Positions 26,197 to 35,687 of a DNA stretch of 64,000 nt are shown here, piece after piece; the stretch's first letter is position 1, and each line of letters starts with the position of its first letter. The notes beneath the pieces were generated by a model, which was not told the DNA's origin, did no database searches, and worked only from the letters and a program-made list of their open reading frames with translations. Position numbers and translations under genes: made by a program. Origin of the DNA: Exiguobacterium aurantiacum DSM 6208 (GTDB lineage: Bacteria > Bacillota > Bacilli > Exiguobacteriales > Exiguobacteriaceae); assembly GCF_000702585.1 (NCBI RefSeq), contig NZ_JNIQ01000001.1:2361001-2425000 (forward strand), read 5' to 3'.

Positions 26197-27663
26197 TTAT
26201 CCTGTTTTTTCTTTATGGAGGCTGATTATCCGCTTCAGGTTGACCGCGATGATGGCCATCGCGCTCTGTAACGTCATGCCTTTCAGGTCTGACGTCTTGT
26301 TGCGCGCCAGGCCTTGCGTGTTCTTCAGTTGACTGTTCTTCGCCTCGATGGCGAAGCGTTTCCGACGATGCTCCTTGAAGTCGTCGGTTTGCTCATAGTC
26401 GAGCTGGTCACTGTGCTCCCGTGATTTCAATGACACGCTGTAGGACTTCGATTTGGCCCCGTCTTTGTAACACCCTTTTCGCAACGGACACCGCTTGCAC
26501 AGTTCGATGTCGAAGAAATGGCTCTCGACAGGGTTCGTCCCGGCATTCTTTCGCCCGCCCCGTGTCTTGCGGACGGCCATGTGCCCGGCGGGGCAGACAT
26601 ACCGTTCGGCATCCTTGTTGTAGGTGAAGCCCTCCACGCGATTCGGTGATGGCGAGTAGACTTGCGGGTTCAACGGCGCGACGAGCTTGCACCCCTGTGA
26701 GGCGGCATAAATCAGGTTGTCCCGGCTCGAATAGGCCGAGTCGCCCACGATATGGTCGAACTCGGCCCCTGCCCGATGACTCTTCTGGACGAGCCTTCCC
26801 AGCTGATGACCGTCCGATGCTTCGCCGGATGTGACGATGACGGCCGTGATGATGCCCTCCTCCGTCATTGCGAGATGATGCTTGTAACCGAAGAAGGATG
26901 AGTCGGCGCTCTTATGCCCGGTCCGGGCATCAGAATCCTTGGAGACTTGAAGTTCGACGTGCGCATCCTCGGCGAGCTCACGGACCCGGTTCACCCGGTC
27001 TCGGATATGTTCGCGTGCCATCAGTTCCGGCATTCCGCTCTCGACGGTCTCCGCGACTCCAAGCGCATACGTCAGAAGCTGGTCGATGTTTGACTCGTCC
27101 ACCTTCTCCGGGAAGCGACCTTTCGCGTTTTCGGTTTCCTTGTAGCACGCATGGCGGAGTCTCTTCGCCTCTTCGATGATCGCCTGCCCGATCGGTTTTT
27201 GCCCGTACCGGGCACGGGAATGGGTCGCGTCGACAATCAATGTCCGTGATTTGAGCAGCCCCATCCCTTTCGCGACCTGAACCGTGTGTGCGATCAGCTC
27301 GTCAAGCAGCTCGTCGTCGTCCATGCGCTGACGGCGGAACTTTGTGAGCGAGGAGGGGTTGATGACGTCATCCTCCGGTGCGAGGTCCAGAAAATATTTG
27401 TATGCGAGGTCGGTCCTCGCCCGTCTGACGAGGTCGACGTCGGACAGGTTCGAGTGCGCCTTCAGGAACAGATACTTGAACATCCGAACAGGATGGACGG
27501 CCATCCGCCCGTTGTCATGGCAATACGTATCTTCAAGCATCTCCGTGATGAAATCGAACGGGACGAGGTCGTGAATGAGCCGCAGCTCGTCATCGGCCGG
27601 AATCAACAGATCATAGAGGGCCGTATACGGGCTCGGCGGCATATTCGGCAGGTCAGGCATCAT
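26197..27663 (-). CDS. IS1182-family transposase
   Basis: DDE transposase of 488 residues. The N-terminal helical domain (DUF772-like: DTYCHDNGRMAVHPVRMFKYLFLKA) is followed by a catalytic core with LIVDATHSRARYG (first Asp), DHIVGDSAYSSRDN (second Asp), and a Glu in the AIEAKNSQLK region. A Cys cluster near KRCPLRKGCYKD is also typical. The start at 27663 follows GGAGG by eight bases. No frameshift is seen. Confidence 0.92.
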   Translation of the reverse strand: MMPDLPNMPPSPYTALYDLLIPADDELRLIHDLVPFDFITEMLEDTYCHDNGRMAVHPVRMFKYLFLKAHSNLSDVDLVRRARTDLAYKYFLDLAPEDDVINPSSLTKFRRQRMDDDELLDELIAHTVQVAKGMGLLKSRTLIVDATHSRARYGQKPIGQAIIEEAKRLRHACYKETENAKGRFPEKVDESNIDQLLTYALGVAETVESGMPELMAREHIRDRVNRVRELAEDAHVELQVSKDSDARTGHKSADSSFFGYKHHLAMTEEGIITAVIVTSGEASDGHQLGRLVQKSHRAGAEFDHIVGDSAYSSRDNLIYAASQGCKLVAPLNPQVYSPSPNRVEGFTYNKDAERYVCPAGHMAVRKTRGGRKNAGTNPVESHFFDIELCKRCPLRKGCYKDGAKSKSYSVSLKSREHSDQLDYEQTDDFKEHRRKRFAIEAKNSQLKNTQGLARNKTSDLKGMTLQSAMAIIAVNLKRIISLHKEKTG

Positions 27664-27851
27664 CGGTATCGCCTCCAGATTGATTGTTTTAGCCAGTATA
27701 TTCCGAAATGACGCACACGTACAGCGCCGCCCGAGGGCACGCCGACTCCCGGGGAATCAGCGGGCAAGGCGAGACCCAGCAGCGACATTGTCGCGATGCG
27801 GCTCGACGCCCGCCCCAGGAAAGCGGCGTGCCGGACAGGGCGGCTGAAGGG
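27664..27851. other. IS non-coding right part
   Basis: Upstream region of the transposase: its ribosome site and presumably its promoter. I see no further gene. Confidence 0.4.
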
Positions 27852-27902
27852 CGATGAAAACAGAGGAGCGCCATCCCTTTCGGGACGGCGCTCCTCTGTT
27901 CA
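27852..27902 (-). terminator. large hairpin at the right end of the IS
   Basis: AACAGAGGAGCGCC and GGCGCTCCTCTGTT arms, extended by further pairs around TTTC; leftwards TTTTC follows. It would stop transcription entering from the flanking gene and so shields the transposase. Confidence 0.75.
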
Positions 27903-27914
27903 AAAGCATTTAAA

Positions 27915-27930
27915 GTTTTTCAGTGCCCTC
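27915..27930. repeat. right inverted repeat of the IS
   Basis: GTTTTTCAGTGCCCTC, exact reverse complement of the left end. Confidence 0.9.
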
Positions 27931-27938
27931 CTAAATAG
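27931..27938. repeat. right target duplication of the IS
   Basis: CTAAATAG, equal to 26093-26100. Confidence 0.9.
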
Positions 27939-27951
27939 ACGGGCTTTTTAC

Positions 27952-29484
27952 TCATTTTTTATAAACTTCTGAAAAATGTAGGACGTACGAAGGACCGATG
28001 ACTGGAAAACCGATTTCCGCATATTTTCCATCGACGGCGTACGTTCTTCCAGCTTGATAGATTGGAATAACGACAGCTTGTTCGAGCAAGTGCTGTTCGG
28101 CTTGTCGATACTTCGTATCGCGTGCTTCTAACCCTTCTGTCGCCCGGGCGTCCGCCATCAATTGATCGTACGTCTCGTCAGCATAACCACTCGAATTTAA
28201 ATAATTATCCGTCTCTAACTGAGTCAAGTAAGCGCTGAGAGCGGGATAATCCGGCTGCCACCCAGAGAGCGACAGCGCATAGTCCCCTGCGACTTCTTTC
28301 CTAACTTTTTCTCCGAGCGGAAGTTCGACGATGTTGACTTTGAGTCCGTCGAGTTGCTCAAAGTCTTGCTTGATCGACTGGGCAATTTGTCTTGCTTCAT
28401 CATCGACGAAACTAAGAAGCTCGATTTCGATTGTTTCTTGTTGCAACCGTTCTTTCACCGCTTCGAACGTCTCGGCCGCGTCCCCTTCGAGGGTGGCGTT
28501 CGTTTCCGTCTCATCGATGACGAGCAAACGCTCCGTCGGCCGCTCGGCCCGCGCGAGTTTCGAGGCGATCGCGTCCCGGTCGAGCACAAGAGCCAGGCTC
28601 TTCCTGAACTCGACATCATCAAACGGATACTCGTCAACGTTCGGTTTTAAATAGAAAACACCGCTCCGCGGGACGTTGACGACTTCTCCTTCGAACGACT
28701 CGAAGACGGCTTCTTCCGTTCCGTATGGGATCGGATGGATACCGGTCGACTCTTGCCCGAGTGCCGCATCGGCCCATACGATGATTTTTTCAAGCGTGAT
28801 ATCTTCCGCAGCATGATAGCGTTCATTTTTCACGAGTGTCAATTGCGCGGCGTCGATTGACTGAATGTGGAAAGGTCCGTTCCCATCAAGTTCCTGCCAT
28901 TCGCCAATCGCCGTTTGAGGCAAGAAAGCCGGCATGGCGAGAATTTCCTCGAATCCTTCCATCGGCCGTTCGAGCGTCACTTCAAGTGTCGATGGATCGA
29001 GTGCCCGCACACCGAGCGTCTCCGGTTCTTCTGTCCCGAGGCTGATCGCCTTTCCGTTCACGACATCTTCTAAGAAGAAACTGAACGGAGAATTCGTGTC
29101 ATCGTCGGCAAGCATACGGAACCGCTCGACGAACGTCTCGGCCGTCACCGCCTCTCCGTTGAATGACTCGCTGTCTTTTAACGTGAACGTGTATGTCGTC
29201 CCGTCATCTGAGCGTTCCATGTCTTCCACGAGTCCCGGTTCGACCGTCCCGTCTTTCCCGAAGCGGTACAATCCTTCATATAAGTGCGATAAAATCGTCT
29301 GTGAACTCGGGTCGATGGCGAGCAGCGTGTTCGGTTGCTCCGGTAGCGTCTCTCCGTGAATCGTAATGATTTGTTCTGCTGGTGATGCCAGTTCTCGCGC
29401 CGTGTCTCGTTGTCCGTTCCAAAAGATGAAAAAAAGGATAAGGACTGAACCTAACAAGGCGGCACCGATGAAATATCGTTTCAT
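27952..29484 (-). CDS. third SBP family 5 peptide-binding protein, no lipobox
   Basis: The 510-residue protein has the same solute-binding fold as the two OppA lipoproteins (LLSHLYEGLYRFGKDGTVEPG; YTFTLKDSESFNGEAVTAETF). The N-terminus MKRYFIGAALLGSVLILFFI is hydrophobic, but the following residues (FWNGQRD) contain no cysteine. It is therefore either held by an uncleaved membrane helix or secreted. It lies 66 bases downstream of fabF with no clear terminator between, so readthrough from the fab operon is possible. The IS sits 21 bases past its stop, in its terminator. Ligand unknown. Confidence 0.82.
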   Translation of the reverse strand: MKRYFIGAALLGSVLILFFIFWNGQRDTARELASPAEQIITIHGETLPEQPNTLLAIDPSSQTILSHLYEGLYRFGKDGTVEPGLVEDMERSDDGTTYTFTLKDSESFNGEAVTAETFVERFRMLADDDTNSPFSFFLEDVVNGKAISLGTEEPETLGVRALDPSTLEVTLERPMEGFEEILAMPAFLPQTAIGEWQELDGNGPFHIQSIDAAQLTLVKNERYHAAEDITLEKIIVWADAALGQESTGIHPIPYGTEEAVFESFEGEVVNVPRSGVFYLKPNVDEYPFDDVEFRKSLALVLDRDAIASKLARAERPTERLLVIDETETNATLEGDAAETFEAVKERLQQETIEIELLSFVDDEARQIAQSIKQDFEQLDGLKVNIVELPLGEKVRKEVAGDYALSLSGWQPDYPALSAYLTQLETDNYLNSSGYADETYDQLMADARATEGLEARDTKYRQAEQHLLEQAVVIPIYQAGRTYAVDGKYAEIGFPVIGPSYVLHFSEVYKK

Positions 29485-29550
29485 CTCGCATTCTCCTCTC
29501 TGTTAGACCAACCCTTATACCCTACCCGTTTTTGGCATCTTTTTCTACTA

Positions 29551-30783
29551 TTAGTCTGTCACTTTCGCGAAGGCGAGCGTCGCGTTATGGCCCCCGAAGC
29601 CAAGTGAGTTGCTCAGTGCATACTGGATATCAAGTTCCCGGTTTCCTTCTCGAACGTAGTCGAGGTCACAATCCGCCGCTGGTGACGCACAGTGGATCGT
29701 CGGATGGATCTTCCCTTCATGAATCGAAAGCGCCGTGATGACGGCCTCGACGCCGCCTGCCGCGCCGAGCAGATGTCCGATCATCGATTTTGACGAGTTG
29801 ACGGCGAGTTTGTCGGCATGTTCCCCGAACACGTTCCGAATCGCTTTCGTCTCGAGCATGTCGTTGAGCGGTGTGCTCGTCCCGTGGGCGTTGATGTATT
29901 GGACGTCCTCCGGGCGAATCCCTGCGTCCCGTAACGCCTCGCTCATCGCTTTCGAGCCACCTTCCGCTTCTGGTGATGGTGCCGTGATATGGTACGCGTC
30001 CGAGCTCATCCCGTAGCCGACGACTTCAGCATAAATCTTCGCACCACGCGCTTTCGCATGCTCGTATTCCTCGAGAACGAGCACACCCGCGCCTTCTCCC
30101 ATAATGAAGCCGTCACGGTTCTCATCGAACGGGCGGCACGCCGTCTCCGGGTCTGGATTCGTCGATAACGCTTTGTTCGCACAGAATCCCGCGAACGAGA
30201 GTGGCGTGATCGGTGCTTCGGCACCGCCTGCGAACATGGCGAGCGCGTCACCACGTTGAATGACGCGGAACGCTTCCCCGATCGAGTTCGTCCCGGAAGC
30301 ACAAGCCGTCACCGAGCAGTTGCTCGGTCCTTTCGCCCCGAGATAGATCGATACTTGACCGCTCGCCATGTTCGGAATCATCATCGGGATGAAGAACGGG
30401 CTGATGCGGCGCGGTCCGCGCTCGTGAAGGACGGTCGACTGTTTGTCGATCGTCTCGACACCGCCGATGCCGCTCCCGATCCACGTCCCGACTTGATTCG
30501 GGATGGCCGATACGTCGAGGCCGCTATCTTTATGGGCAGCGTCCGCTGCTAAAATCGAATATTGGATGAACGAGTCCATCTTGCGGATTTCTTTCGGCTC
30601 TACCAAATGGCTGATATCCCACGATTTGACTTCAGCCCCGACTTTGGCCGGATACTGGTCGATATCGATCTTTGTCAACGTGTCGACGGCGTTTTCCCCG
30701 TTCAATAACCGTGCCCACATTTCCGTGACATCATTGCTTAGCGGTGATACGACACCTAACCCTGTGATTACTACTCGTTTCAT
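29551..30783 (-). CDS. fabF: beta-ketoacyl-ACP synthase II
   Basis: It elongates acyl-ACP with malonyl-ACP. The 410-residue protein has the complete Cys-His-His triad of elongating condensing enzymes: Cys161 in TACASGTNS, His300 in [11 protein letters not shown] and His337 in [12 protein letters not shown]. The ATG overlaps the fabH stop as ATGA, so the two are coupled. It is FapR-controlled through the fabH promoter. Confidence 0.96.
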   Translation of the reverse strand: MKRVVITGLGVVSPLSNDVTEMWARLLNGENAVDTLTKIDIDQYPAKVGAEVKSWDISHLVEPKEIRKMDSFIQYSILAADAAHKDSGLDVSAIPNQVGTWIGSGIGGVETIDKQSTVLHERGPRRISPFFIPMMIPNMASGQVSIYLGAKGPSNCSVTACASGTNSIGEAFRVIQRGDALAMFAGGAEAPITPLSFAGFCANKALSTNPDPETACRPFDENRDGFIMGEGAGVLVLEEYEHAKARGAKIYAEVVGYGMSSDAYHITAPSPEAEGGSKAMSEALRDAGIRPEDVQYINAHGTSTPLNDMLETKAIRNVFGEHADKLAVNSSKSMIGHLLGAAGGVEAVITALSIHEGKIHPTIHCASPAADCDLDYVREGNRELDIQYALSNSLGFGGHNATLAFAKVTD

Positions 30784-31739
30784 GAACTAATCTCCTCCGT
30801 GATGTTAGCGTTATTCCATGTGATACAGCTCGCTCCCCAAGTGAGCCCGGCTCCGAAGCCGGCGATGACGACCGTCTGTCCGGCCGCGATTTTCCCGCTC
30901 TCCACCGCTGAGGCGAGCGCGAGAGGAATCGAAGCGGCCGACGTGTTCGCATGGTCTTGAATCGTGACGACGACTTTTTCTTCAGCTAGTCCTAACCGTT
31001 CGATCGCCGCGTCGATAATGCGTCGGTTCGCCTGGTGCGGCACGAGCACATCCATGTCGGCAATCGTCTTCCCCGCCTGCTCGAGTGCTTCGACGACGAT
31101 GTCCGGCATTTTCCGGACGGCGAACTTGAACACTTCACGTCCGTTCATGACGATTTTACCTTCGTCGTTCTCGTATAAATGCTTGCCGCCCATACCGTCA
31201 CTGCCGAGTACGATCGAGTCGATTGAAGCGACGTCGTCTTCCCCTAACACAACGGCCCCGGCCCCGTCCCCGAACAAGACGGCGGTCGAGCGGTCGTCCC
31301 AATCAATCAAGTTGCCCATCTTCTCCGCCCCGATGACGAGTGTGCGTTTGAAGCCTTTTGATGCCATCAAGCTCTTCGCCGTGTCCATCGCGAAGATGAA
31401 GCCGCTACATGCCGCACTGACGTCGAAAGCGACGGCGCGCTTGGCACCAAGGTTCGCTTGGACGAGACAGGCGGTCGCCGGGAATGACGGTGCCGTCGCG
31501 GTCGCACAGACGATGGCGTCGATGGCGTCAATCGACACGCCCGCACTCTTGAGCGCGCGTTCGGCGGCTCGTGTCGCCATATCGGCGACGGTCACGTCCG
31601 CATCGGCCAAATGTCTCGCTTCAATCCCCGTCCGGGTCCGAATCCATTCGTCGCTCGTATCCATTCGTTGTTCCAAATCGATGTTCGTGACCCGGTTAGC
31701 CGGAAGGAACGAACCGATGCCAATGATTCCAATGTTCAT
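30780..31739 (-). CDS. fabH: beta-ketoacyl-ACP synthase III
   Basis: It starts each fatty-acid chain by condensing acyl-CoA with malonyl-ACP; in Bacillales it prefers branched primers. The 319-residue protein has the Cys111-His235-Asn265 triad in [14 protein letters not shown] and HANTSAAS. It is the first gene of the operon, with AGGGG ahead of the ATG and the FapR box 17 bases upstream. Only one fabH copy is seen here; B. subtilis has two in its genome. Confidence 0.96.
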   Translation of the reverse strand: MNIGIIGIGSFLPANRVTNIDLEQRMDTSDEWIRTRTGIEARHLADADVTVADMATRAAERALKSAGVSIDAIDAIVCATATAPSFPATACLVQANLGAKRAVAFDVSAACSGFIFAMDTAKSLMASKGFKRTLVIGAEKMGNLIDWDDRSTAVLFGDGAGAVVLGEDDVASIDSIVLGSDGMGGKHLYENDEGKIVMNGREVFKFAVRKMPDIVVEALEQAGKTIADMDVLVPHQANRRIIDAAIERLGLAEEKVVVTIQDHANTSAASIPLALASAVESGKIAAGQTVVIAGFGAGLTWGASCITWNNANITEEISS

Positions 31740-31756
31740 AATAATGACCCCTATTC

Positions 31757-31773
31757 TTAGTATCTGGTACTAA
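31757..31773 (-). promoter_or_regulatory. FapR box of fabHF
   Basis: On the + strand TTAGTATCTGGTACTAA, a near-perfect palindrome of the FapR type. It overlaps the last bases of the -10, so FapR binding would exclude polymerase. Confidence 0.9.
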
Positions 31774-31800
31774 TATAAGACAATGAAAAAGGGATGTCAA
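31772..31800 (-). promoter_or_regulatory. sigma-A promoter of fabHF
   Basis: Read leftwards: TTGACA at 31800-31795, 17 bases, TATATT at 31777-31772. The -35 falls within the terminator of the upstream gene. Confidence 0.88.
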
Positions 31801-31806
31801 CGCATC
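31784..31806 (-). terminator. terminator of mtnN, enclosing the fabH -35
   Basis: Read leftwards AGGGATG and CATCCCT pair around six bases, then TTTTTC. The loop and the first bases of the second arm make up the TTGACA of the fabH promoter. Confidence 0.75.
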
Positions 31807-31814
31807 CCTCTCAT

Positions 31815-32519
31815 TTATTCACCTTGACCGAGCCGTTTCGTGACCGCCATGACCATTTTCGCCGAGTTGATGGACGCCGTCTCTAAAAACTCGTCAAATG
31901 ATAAGTTCGCCTCTTCATCGGCACTATCAGAGATTGAACGCGTCACGACGAACGGGACACCGAACTGATAGCACGTTTGGGCGATCGGAGCCGCCTCCAT
32001 CTCAACGGCGGCGACGCCTTCGAAATGGCCGAGGATGTCCGCGACACGTTTTGAGTCGTTGATGAACGAGTCGCCGGTCACAATCAGTCCCGTGTGGACG
32101 TTCACATCAGGCAAGTTCTCGATCACTTCTTTACAGACGGCCATGAGACGTCCGTCTGCCGGATAAGCGGCCGGCATGCCCGGAACTTGTCCGTACTCAT
32201 AGCCGAACGCCGTCACATCGACATCGTGATGACGAACTTCCGTCGAGACGACGACGTCGCCGACTTTCATCCCTTTTTTGAAGCCGCCTGCCGAACCAGT
32301 GTTGATGATGGCGTCAGGCTTGAACTTATCGATCAAGAGCGTCGTCCCGATCGCCGCATTCACTTTGCCGATGCCCGACTTCAAGATGACGACCTCGACG
32401 TTCCCGAGGTACCCTTCATAAAAGTGGTAGTTCGCAATCTCCGTGTCGGTCCGTTCTGTCAATTCATTGCGAAGTAAGTTCACTTCTTCTTCCATCGCCC
32501 CGATAATTCCGATTTTCAT
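31815..32519 (-). CDS. mtnN: 5'-methylthioadenosine/S-adenosylhomocysteine nucleosidase
   Basis: It removes adenine from MTA and SAH in the activated methyl cycle, before homocysteine recovery. The 234-residue protein begins [13 protein letters not shown] (catalytic Glu region). It has the [15 protein letters not shown] segment with the catalytic Asp and the NTGSAGG phosphorylase-type motif. GAGGAGG precedes the ATG. Its own terminator is used; greA lies upstream behind another. Confidence 0.95.
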   Translation of the reverse strand: MKIGIIGAMEEEVNLLRNELTERTDTEIANYHFYEGYLGNVEVVILKSGIGKVNAAIGTTLLIDKFKPDAIINTGSAGGFKKGMKVGDVVVSTEVRHHDVDVTAFGYEYGQVPGMPAAYPADGRLMAVCKEVIENLPDVNVHTGLIVTGDSFINDSKRVADILGHFEGVAAVEMEAAPIAQTCYQFGVPFVVTRSISDSADEEANLSFDEFLETASINSAKMVMAVTKRLGQGE

Positions 32520-32535
32520 CCTGTTACCTCCTCAG

Positions 32536-32570
32536 AAAGCGAGCGACCTCCAAATGGATGTCGCTCGCTT
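32536..32570 (-). terminator. terminator of greA
   Basis: AAGCGAGCGAC and GTCGCTCGCTT pair with one inner mismatch and are followed by TCTG. The T-run is poor, so some readthrough into mtnN is likely. Confidence 0.6.
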
Positions 32571-32574
32571 GTCC

Positions 32575-33048
32575 TTACTTGATTTCTTTAATTTCGACGA
32601 CCATGTCGCCGCCTGGTGTTTGCACGTTCACGACGTCTCCGACCGTACGGCCAAGTAGCGCTTTCGCGATTGGTGACTCGTTCGAGATTTTCCCTGTGAA
32701 CGGGTCAGCCTCGGCGCCACCGACAATCGTGTACGTCTCATTTTCGTTATCCGCTTGGATGAAGAACGTCACGGTCTTCCCGATTGCGACCATCGAGTTG
32801 TCCGCCACGTCATCTTGGATGATGACGGCGTTACGGAGCATCTCTTCTAGTTGGGCGATGCGGCCTTCGACCATTGCTTGTTCTTCTTTTGCTGCGTCGT
32901 ACTCAGCGTTCTCCGACAAATCGCCGAAGTCACGAGCGATTTTAATATTTTCAACGACTTCTTTACGGCGCACCGTCTTCAGTTCGTTCAATTCATTTTC
33001 GATCTTCGCTTTTCCGTCTAACGTCATGTAGTGTTGTTTTTCAGCCAT
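32575..33048 (-). CDS. greA: transcript cleavage factor GreA
   Basis: GreA rescues backtracked RNA polymerase by stimulating RNA cleavage. The 157-residue protein has an N-terminal coiled coil (about 10-75, with the acidic tip DLSENAEYD) and a C-terminal FKBP-like domain. The ATG at 33048 follows GGAG by eight bases and is preferred to the GTG at 33057. Downstream of udk, as in B. subtilis. Confidence 0.95.
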   Translation of the reverse strand: MAEKQHYMTLDGKAKIENELNELKTVRRKEVVENIKIARDFGDLSENAEYDAAKEEQAMVEGRIAQLEEMLRNAVIIQDDVADNSMVAIGKTVTFFIQADNENETYTIVGGAEADPFTGKISNESPIAKALLGRTVGDVVNVQTPGGDMVVEIKEIK

Positions 33049-33111
33049 TTCTGTCACTCCTTCATTGTCTCCTAGTATATTACAGCTAGGGATAAATTGA
33101 AAACGATTTAT

Positions 33112-33750
33112 TTAGTAAGTGCGGTTACGTTCCGTGAGCACCCAACGGATTTTCGTCACGAGCAGGTCAATGGCGACAAAGTTCTCGCCGCCTTCTGGGA
33201 CGATGATGTCGGCGTAACGCTTCGTCGGCTCACAAAATTGTAGATGCATCGGTCGGACGACGTTCGTATACTGCGCGACGACCGAATCGATCGAGCGACC
33301 GCGTTCATTTAAGTCACGCTGCATCCGACGTAAGATCCGGACATCCGCATCCGTGTCGACGAACACTTTAATATCCATCAAATCACGAAGACGATCGTCC
33401 TCGAGCGCTAAAATTCCTTCGACGATGACGACGTCGACCGGCTCGATCAAAATCGTTTGATCCGAGCGTGTATGGGCCGCGTAATCATAGACCGGTTTTT
33501 CAATCGCTTGATGTGCCTGCAACTGCTTGATATGTTCGATCAACAAGTCGTTGTCGAAGGCGAACGGGTGGTCATAGTTCGTCTTATACCGTTCCTCCAT
33601 CGTCATCTCCGATTGATCTTTATAGTACGCGTCTTGCTCGATCATGACGACCGATTGTCCTTTGAACGCATCCACGAGCGCGCGGGCCACGGTCGTCTTA
33701 CCTGATCCGGTCCCTCCGGCCACGCCGATAATGACGGGTTTATGTTGCAT
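33112..33750 (-). CDS. udk: uridine kinase
   Basis: It phosphorylates uridine and cytidine in pyrimidine salvage. The 212-residue protein has P-loop [14 protein letters not shown] near the start and the DAYYKD and NYDHPFAFD motifs typical of Udk. The ATG at 33750 is adjacent to a possible TTG at 33753; GGAGG precedes both. It is followed closely by greA. Confidence 0.95.
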   Translation of the reverse strand: MQHKPVIIGVAGGTGSGKTTVARALVDAFKGQSVVMIEQDAYYKDQSEMTMEERYKTNYDHPFAFDNDLLIEHIKQLQAHQAIEKPVYDYAAHTRSDQTILIEPVDVVIVEGILALEDDRLRDLMDIKVFVDTDADVRILRRMQRDLNERGRSIDSVVAQYTNVVRPMHLQFCEPTKRYADIIVPEGGENFVAIDLLVTKIRWVLTERNRTY

Positions 33751-33766
33751 CAAAGTTGAATCCTCC

Positions 33767-34408
33767 TCATCGTAATTTACGACTGATTGCTAGGCCATCA
33801 CCAAGGGGCAAAATTGCAGTATGATAATCGGTCCGTGCCATCAATTGCTCTGTGAATTCTTTTACGAGACGGACGAGCCGACGACGGCGGCGGTCAAGTA
33901 CTGACACGTCTTCGAGCAGCACGTCTCCTCGTAAAAATAAATTATCGCTGTAAATCGTACCACCAATTGGTACTAAAGCGCCATACCCATCAAAAAATTT
34001 TTGATACTGACCTTTCGCCGCATCGATGAACACCGCATCAAACGGTCCTTCAATCGATCCGATCAATTCGACCGCATCTCCGTGGATGACGGTGATTCGA
34101 TCTTTCACGTCGGAACGACCGATGAACGACAGCGCCTCTTCGTGACGGCGCACGTTCCGTTCGATCGTGACGATTTCCGCCTCTGGCAACAGTTCCGCCA
34201 TCCGAATCGCTGAATAGCCGATTGCCGTTCCGACTTCAAGGATCCGGGCCGGACGTTGCATCGCGAGGAGCGACAACAACACTTCCGACCCGGTCAAGTC
34301 CATGATCGGCACGTGATGAACGCGGGCGAACTCCTCCATCTCCGCTAAGAGCGGTGAGCGAGGGGTGACCAAATTCTCCACATAACCTTCATAGGATGAA
34401 TGTTCCAC
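33767..34408 (-). CDS. SAM-dependent O-methyltransferase (YrrM/TrmR type)
   Basis: The 213-residue protein of the catechol O-methyltransferase-like family has SAM motif [16 protein letters not shown] and motif [13 protein letters not shown]. In B. subtilis the orthologue YrrM (TrmR) methylates 5-hydroxyuridine in tRNA, which is a likely role here given the syntenic position between udk and mltG. The U32 peptidase genes yrrN and yrrO, which lie between them in B. subtilis, are absent. Confidence 0.85.
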   Translation of the reverse strand: MEHSSYEGYVENLVTPRSPLLAEMEEFARVHHVPIMDLTGSEVLLSLLAMQRPARILEVGTAIGYSAIRMAELLPEAEIVTIERNVRRHEEALSFIGRSDVKDRITVIHGDAVELIGSIEGPFDAVFIDAAKGQYQKFFDGYGALVPIGGTIYSDNLFLRGDVLLEDVSVLDRRRRRLVRLVKEFTEQLMARTDYHTAILPLGDGLAISRKLR

Positions 34409-34473
34409 TTGTTGACACCTCTTACTCTCTATTCATTCAAACGACCGGAAGCGAGAGCTTCCGGTCGATTCCG

Positions 34474-35616
34474 TCAATTGTTGTTGGCCGCTTCGAACGC
34501 TTCCCATTCCGGTCGGTACTGGTTGACGTTTTGTTGATGCGCCTCATACGTCACTTCAAACAACACTTCTCCGTTCGGGAACCCTTCACGTGGAGGACGC
34601 GCGTAGAAATAAACGTTCTCCGTGTCGTTCGGGTTGAGCGTCGCGGTGAACGCATCTCGGCTGACCGAGGCGATCGGGCCGATCGGAATGCCCGCATACT
34701 TGTACGTGTTGTAGAGCGAGTCGTTCTGTAAGTCATTGAACGATGTGAAAATTGACGTCTCCCCCGTTCCGTACCAGACGGTCGGGTCAGATTGTAGTCT
34801 CATGCCGTCAGCAAGGCGGTTTTCGAAGACACCGGCGATCTCTTGACGGTCTTCTGTAGAGACGGCTTCTTTCTCGACGACCGAGGCGAGGGCGAGCGTC
34901 TCATGGAACGTGCGTCCCGCCGCTTCGAGTGTCGCCTTATTTTCAAAGTAAAGTTGTTCTGTCGGCTTCAGCATCTCGTCGATGATTTGTGTGAGTGTGA
35001 CGCCTTTGTCAAACTCATACGTCGCCGGGAACAAATACCCTTCGAGCGGATGGTAAATCCCTTCCGCTAGCACTTCGTCGGTCAACATCTCATGTTTAGC
35101 CACGAGCGAACGGATATACTCCTCATCGCTCAGCTGAGCTGAAATCTCTTCCTCTGGGAGCTCTGCGACATTCGCAAGCCGTTTGATGACTTGGTCAATC
35201 GTGAACCCTTCAGGAATGACGAGCTTGATGTCCGGTACGACGATCACTTTACCCGTTTTCAGTGTGGCAATCAACTCGTCAAGTGACTGTGACGGAGACA
35301 ACGTATACGTCCCCGCTTGGAACGATGATTCATTTTTAAACCGTGTATAAAGACGGAAAATCGCGCTATTCCTCACGAGCCCATTCTCTTCGAGTAGGTC
35401 GCCAATGTAACCTGAGCCGGCACCAAGCGGCACCTCGACTTCGACCGTTTCGGTCGAAGCCGGGTCCACTGGCTCAAGTGACCGCTTCACGAAAGCGTAC
35501 GATACGGCGGCACCGGTGGCGATGACAAGAAGAAAGACAGCAAGGATGATGACCGTGATTCGACGAACGATCCGGCTTCGTGCACGCTTCTCATCTGGCA
35601 TCGATGGATAGTTCAT
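34474..35616 (-). CDS. mltG: endolytic transglycosylase MltG
   Basis: It cuts nascent glycan strands and sets their length. The 380-residue protein has one membrane helix at about 18-42 and an extracytoplasmic LysM-like segment. The YceG catalytic domain follows, with LALASVVEKEA (catalytic Glu), RLQSDPTVWYG and YNTYKYAGIPIGPIAS. The start is the ATG at 35616, eight bases after GGGGAG. Confidence 0.94.
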   Translation of the reverse strand: MNYPSMPDEKRARSRIVRRITVIILAVFLLVIATGAAVSYAFVKRSLEPVDPASTETVEVEVPLGAGSGYIGDLLEENGLVRNSAIFRLYTRFKNESSFQAGTYTLSPSQSLDELIATLKTGKVIVVPDIKLVIPEGFTIDQVIKRLANVAELPEEEISAQLSDEEYIRSLVAKHEMLTDEVLAEGIYHPLEGYLFPATYEFDKGVTLTQIIDEMLKPTEQLYFENKATLEAAGRTFHETLALASVVEKEAVSTEDRQEIAGVFENRLADGMRLQSDPTVWYGTGETSIFTSFNDLQNDSLYNTYKYAGIPIGPIASVSRDAFTATLNPNDTENVYFYARPPREGFPNGEVLFEVTYEAHQQNVNQYRPEWEAFEAANNN

Positions 35617-35650
35617 GCATGTGTCTCCCCTGTTCTTCTTTTATGAAGAT

Positions 35651-35680
35651 GGGCGACGAGGGTTTCCCCTAGTCGCCCCT
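35651..35680 (-). other. hairpin between yrzB-like gene and mltG
   Basis: GGGGCGAC-AGGG and CCCT-GTCGCCC pair around a GAAA-type loop but no T-run follows. It may be an attenuator or an RNA end stabiliser. Confidence 0.45.
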
Positions 35681-35687
35681 CCACGTA

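Larger units (their letters stand above)
26101..27930 (-). mobile_element. IS1182-family insertion sequence, complete, 1830 bp
   Basis: The ends are perfect 16-bp inverted repeats (GAGGGCACTGAAAAAC at 26101-26116, its reverse complement at 27915-27930), flanked by the 8-bp duplication CTAAATAG. It holds one intact transposase gene with strong hairpins outside it on both sides (26140-26190 and 27852-27902). Both ends and the transposase are intact, so it may still move. Removing it and one copy of the duplication restores a terminator hairpin with matching AAAAGCCCG and CGGGCTTTT arms. Confidence 0.93.

Noticed and set aside
27689-27874. 61-codon frame in the right part of the IS
   Set aside because: No start signal; it runs over the terminator-like hairpin and the transposase leader.
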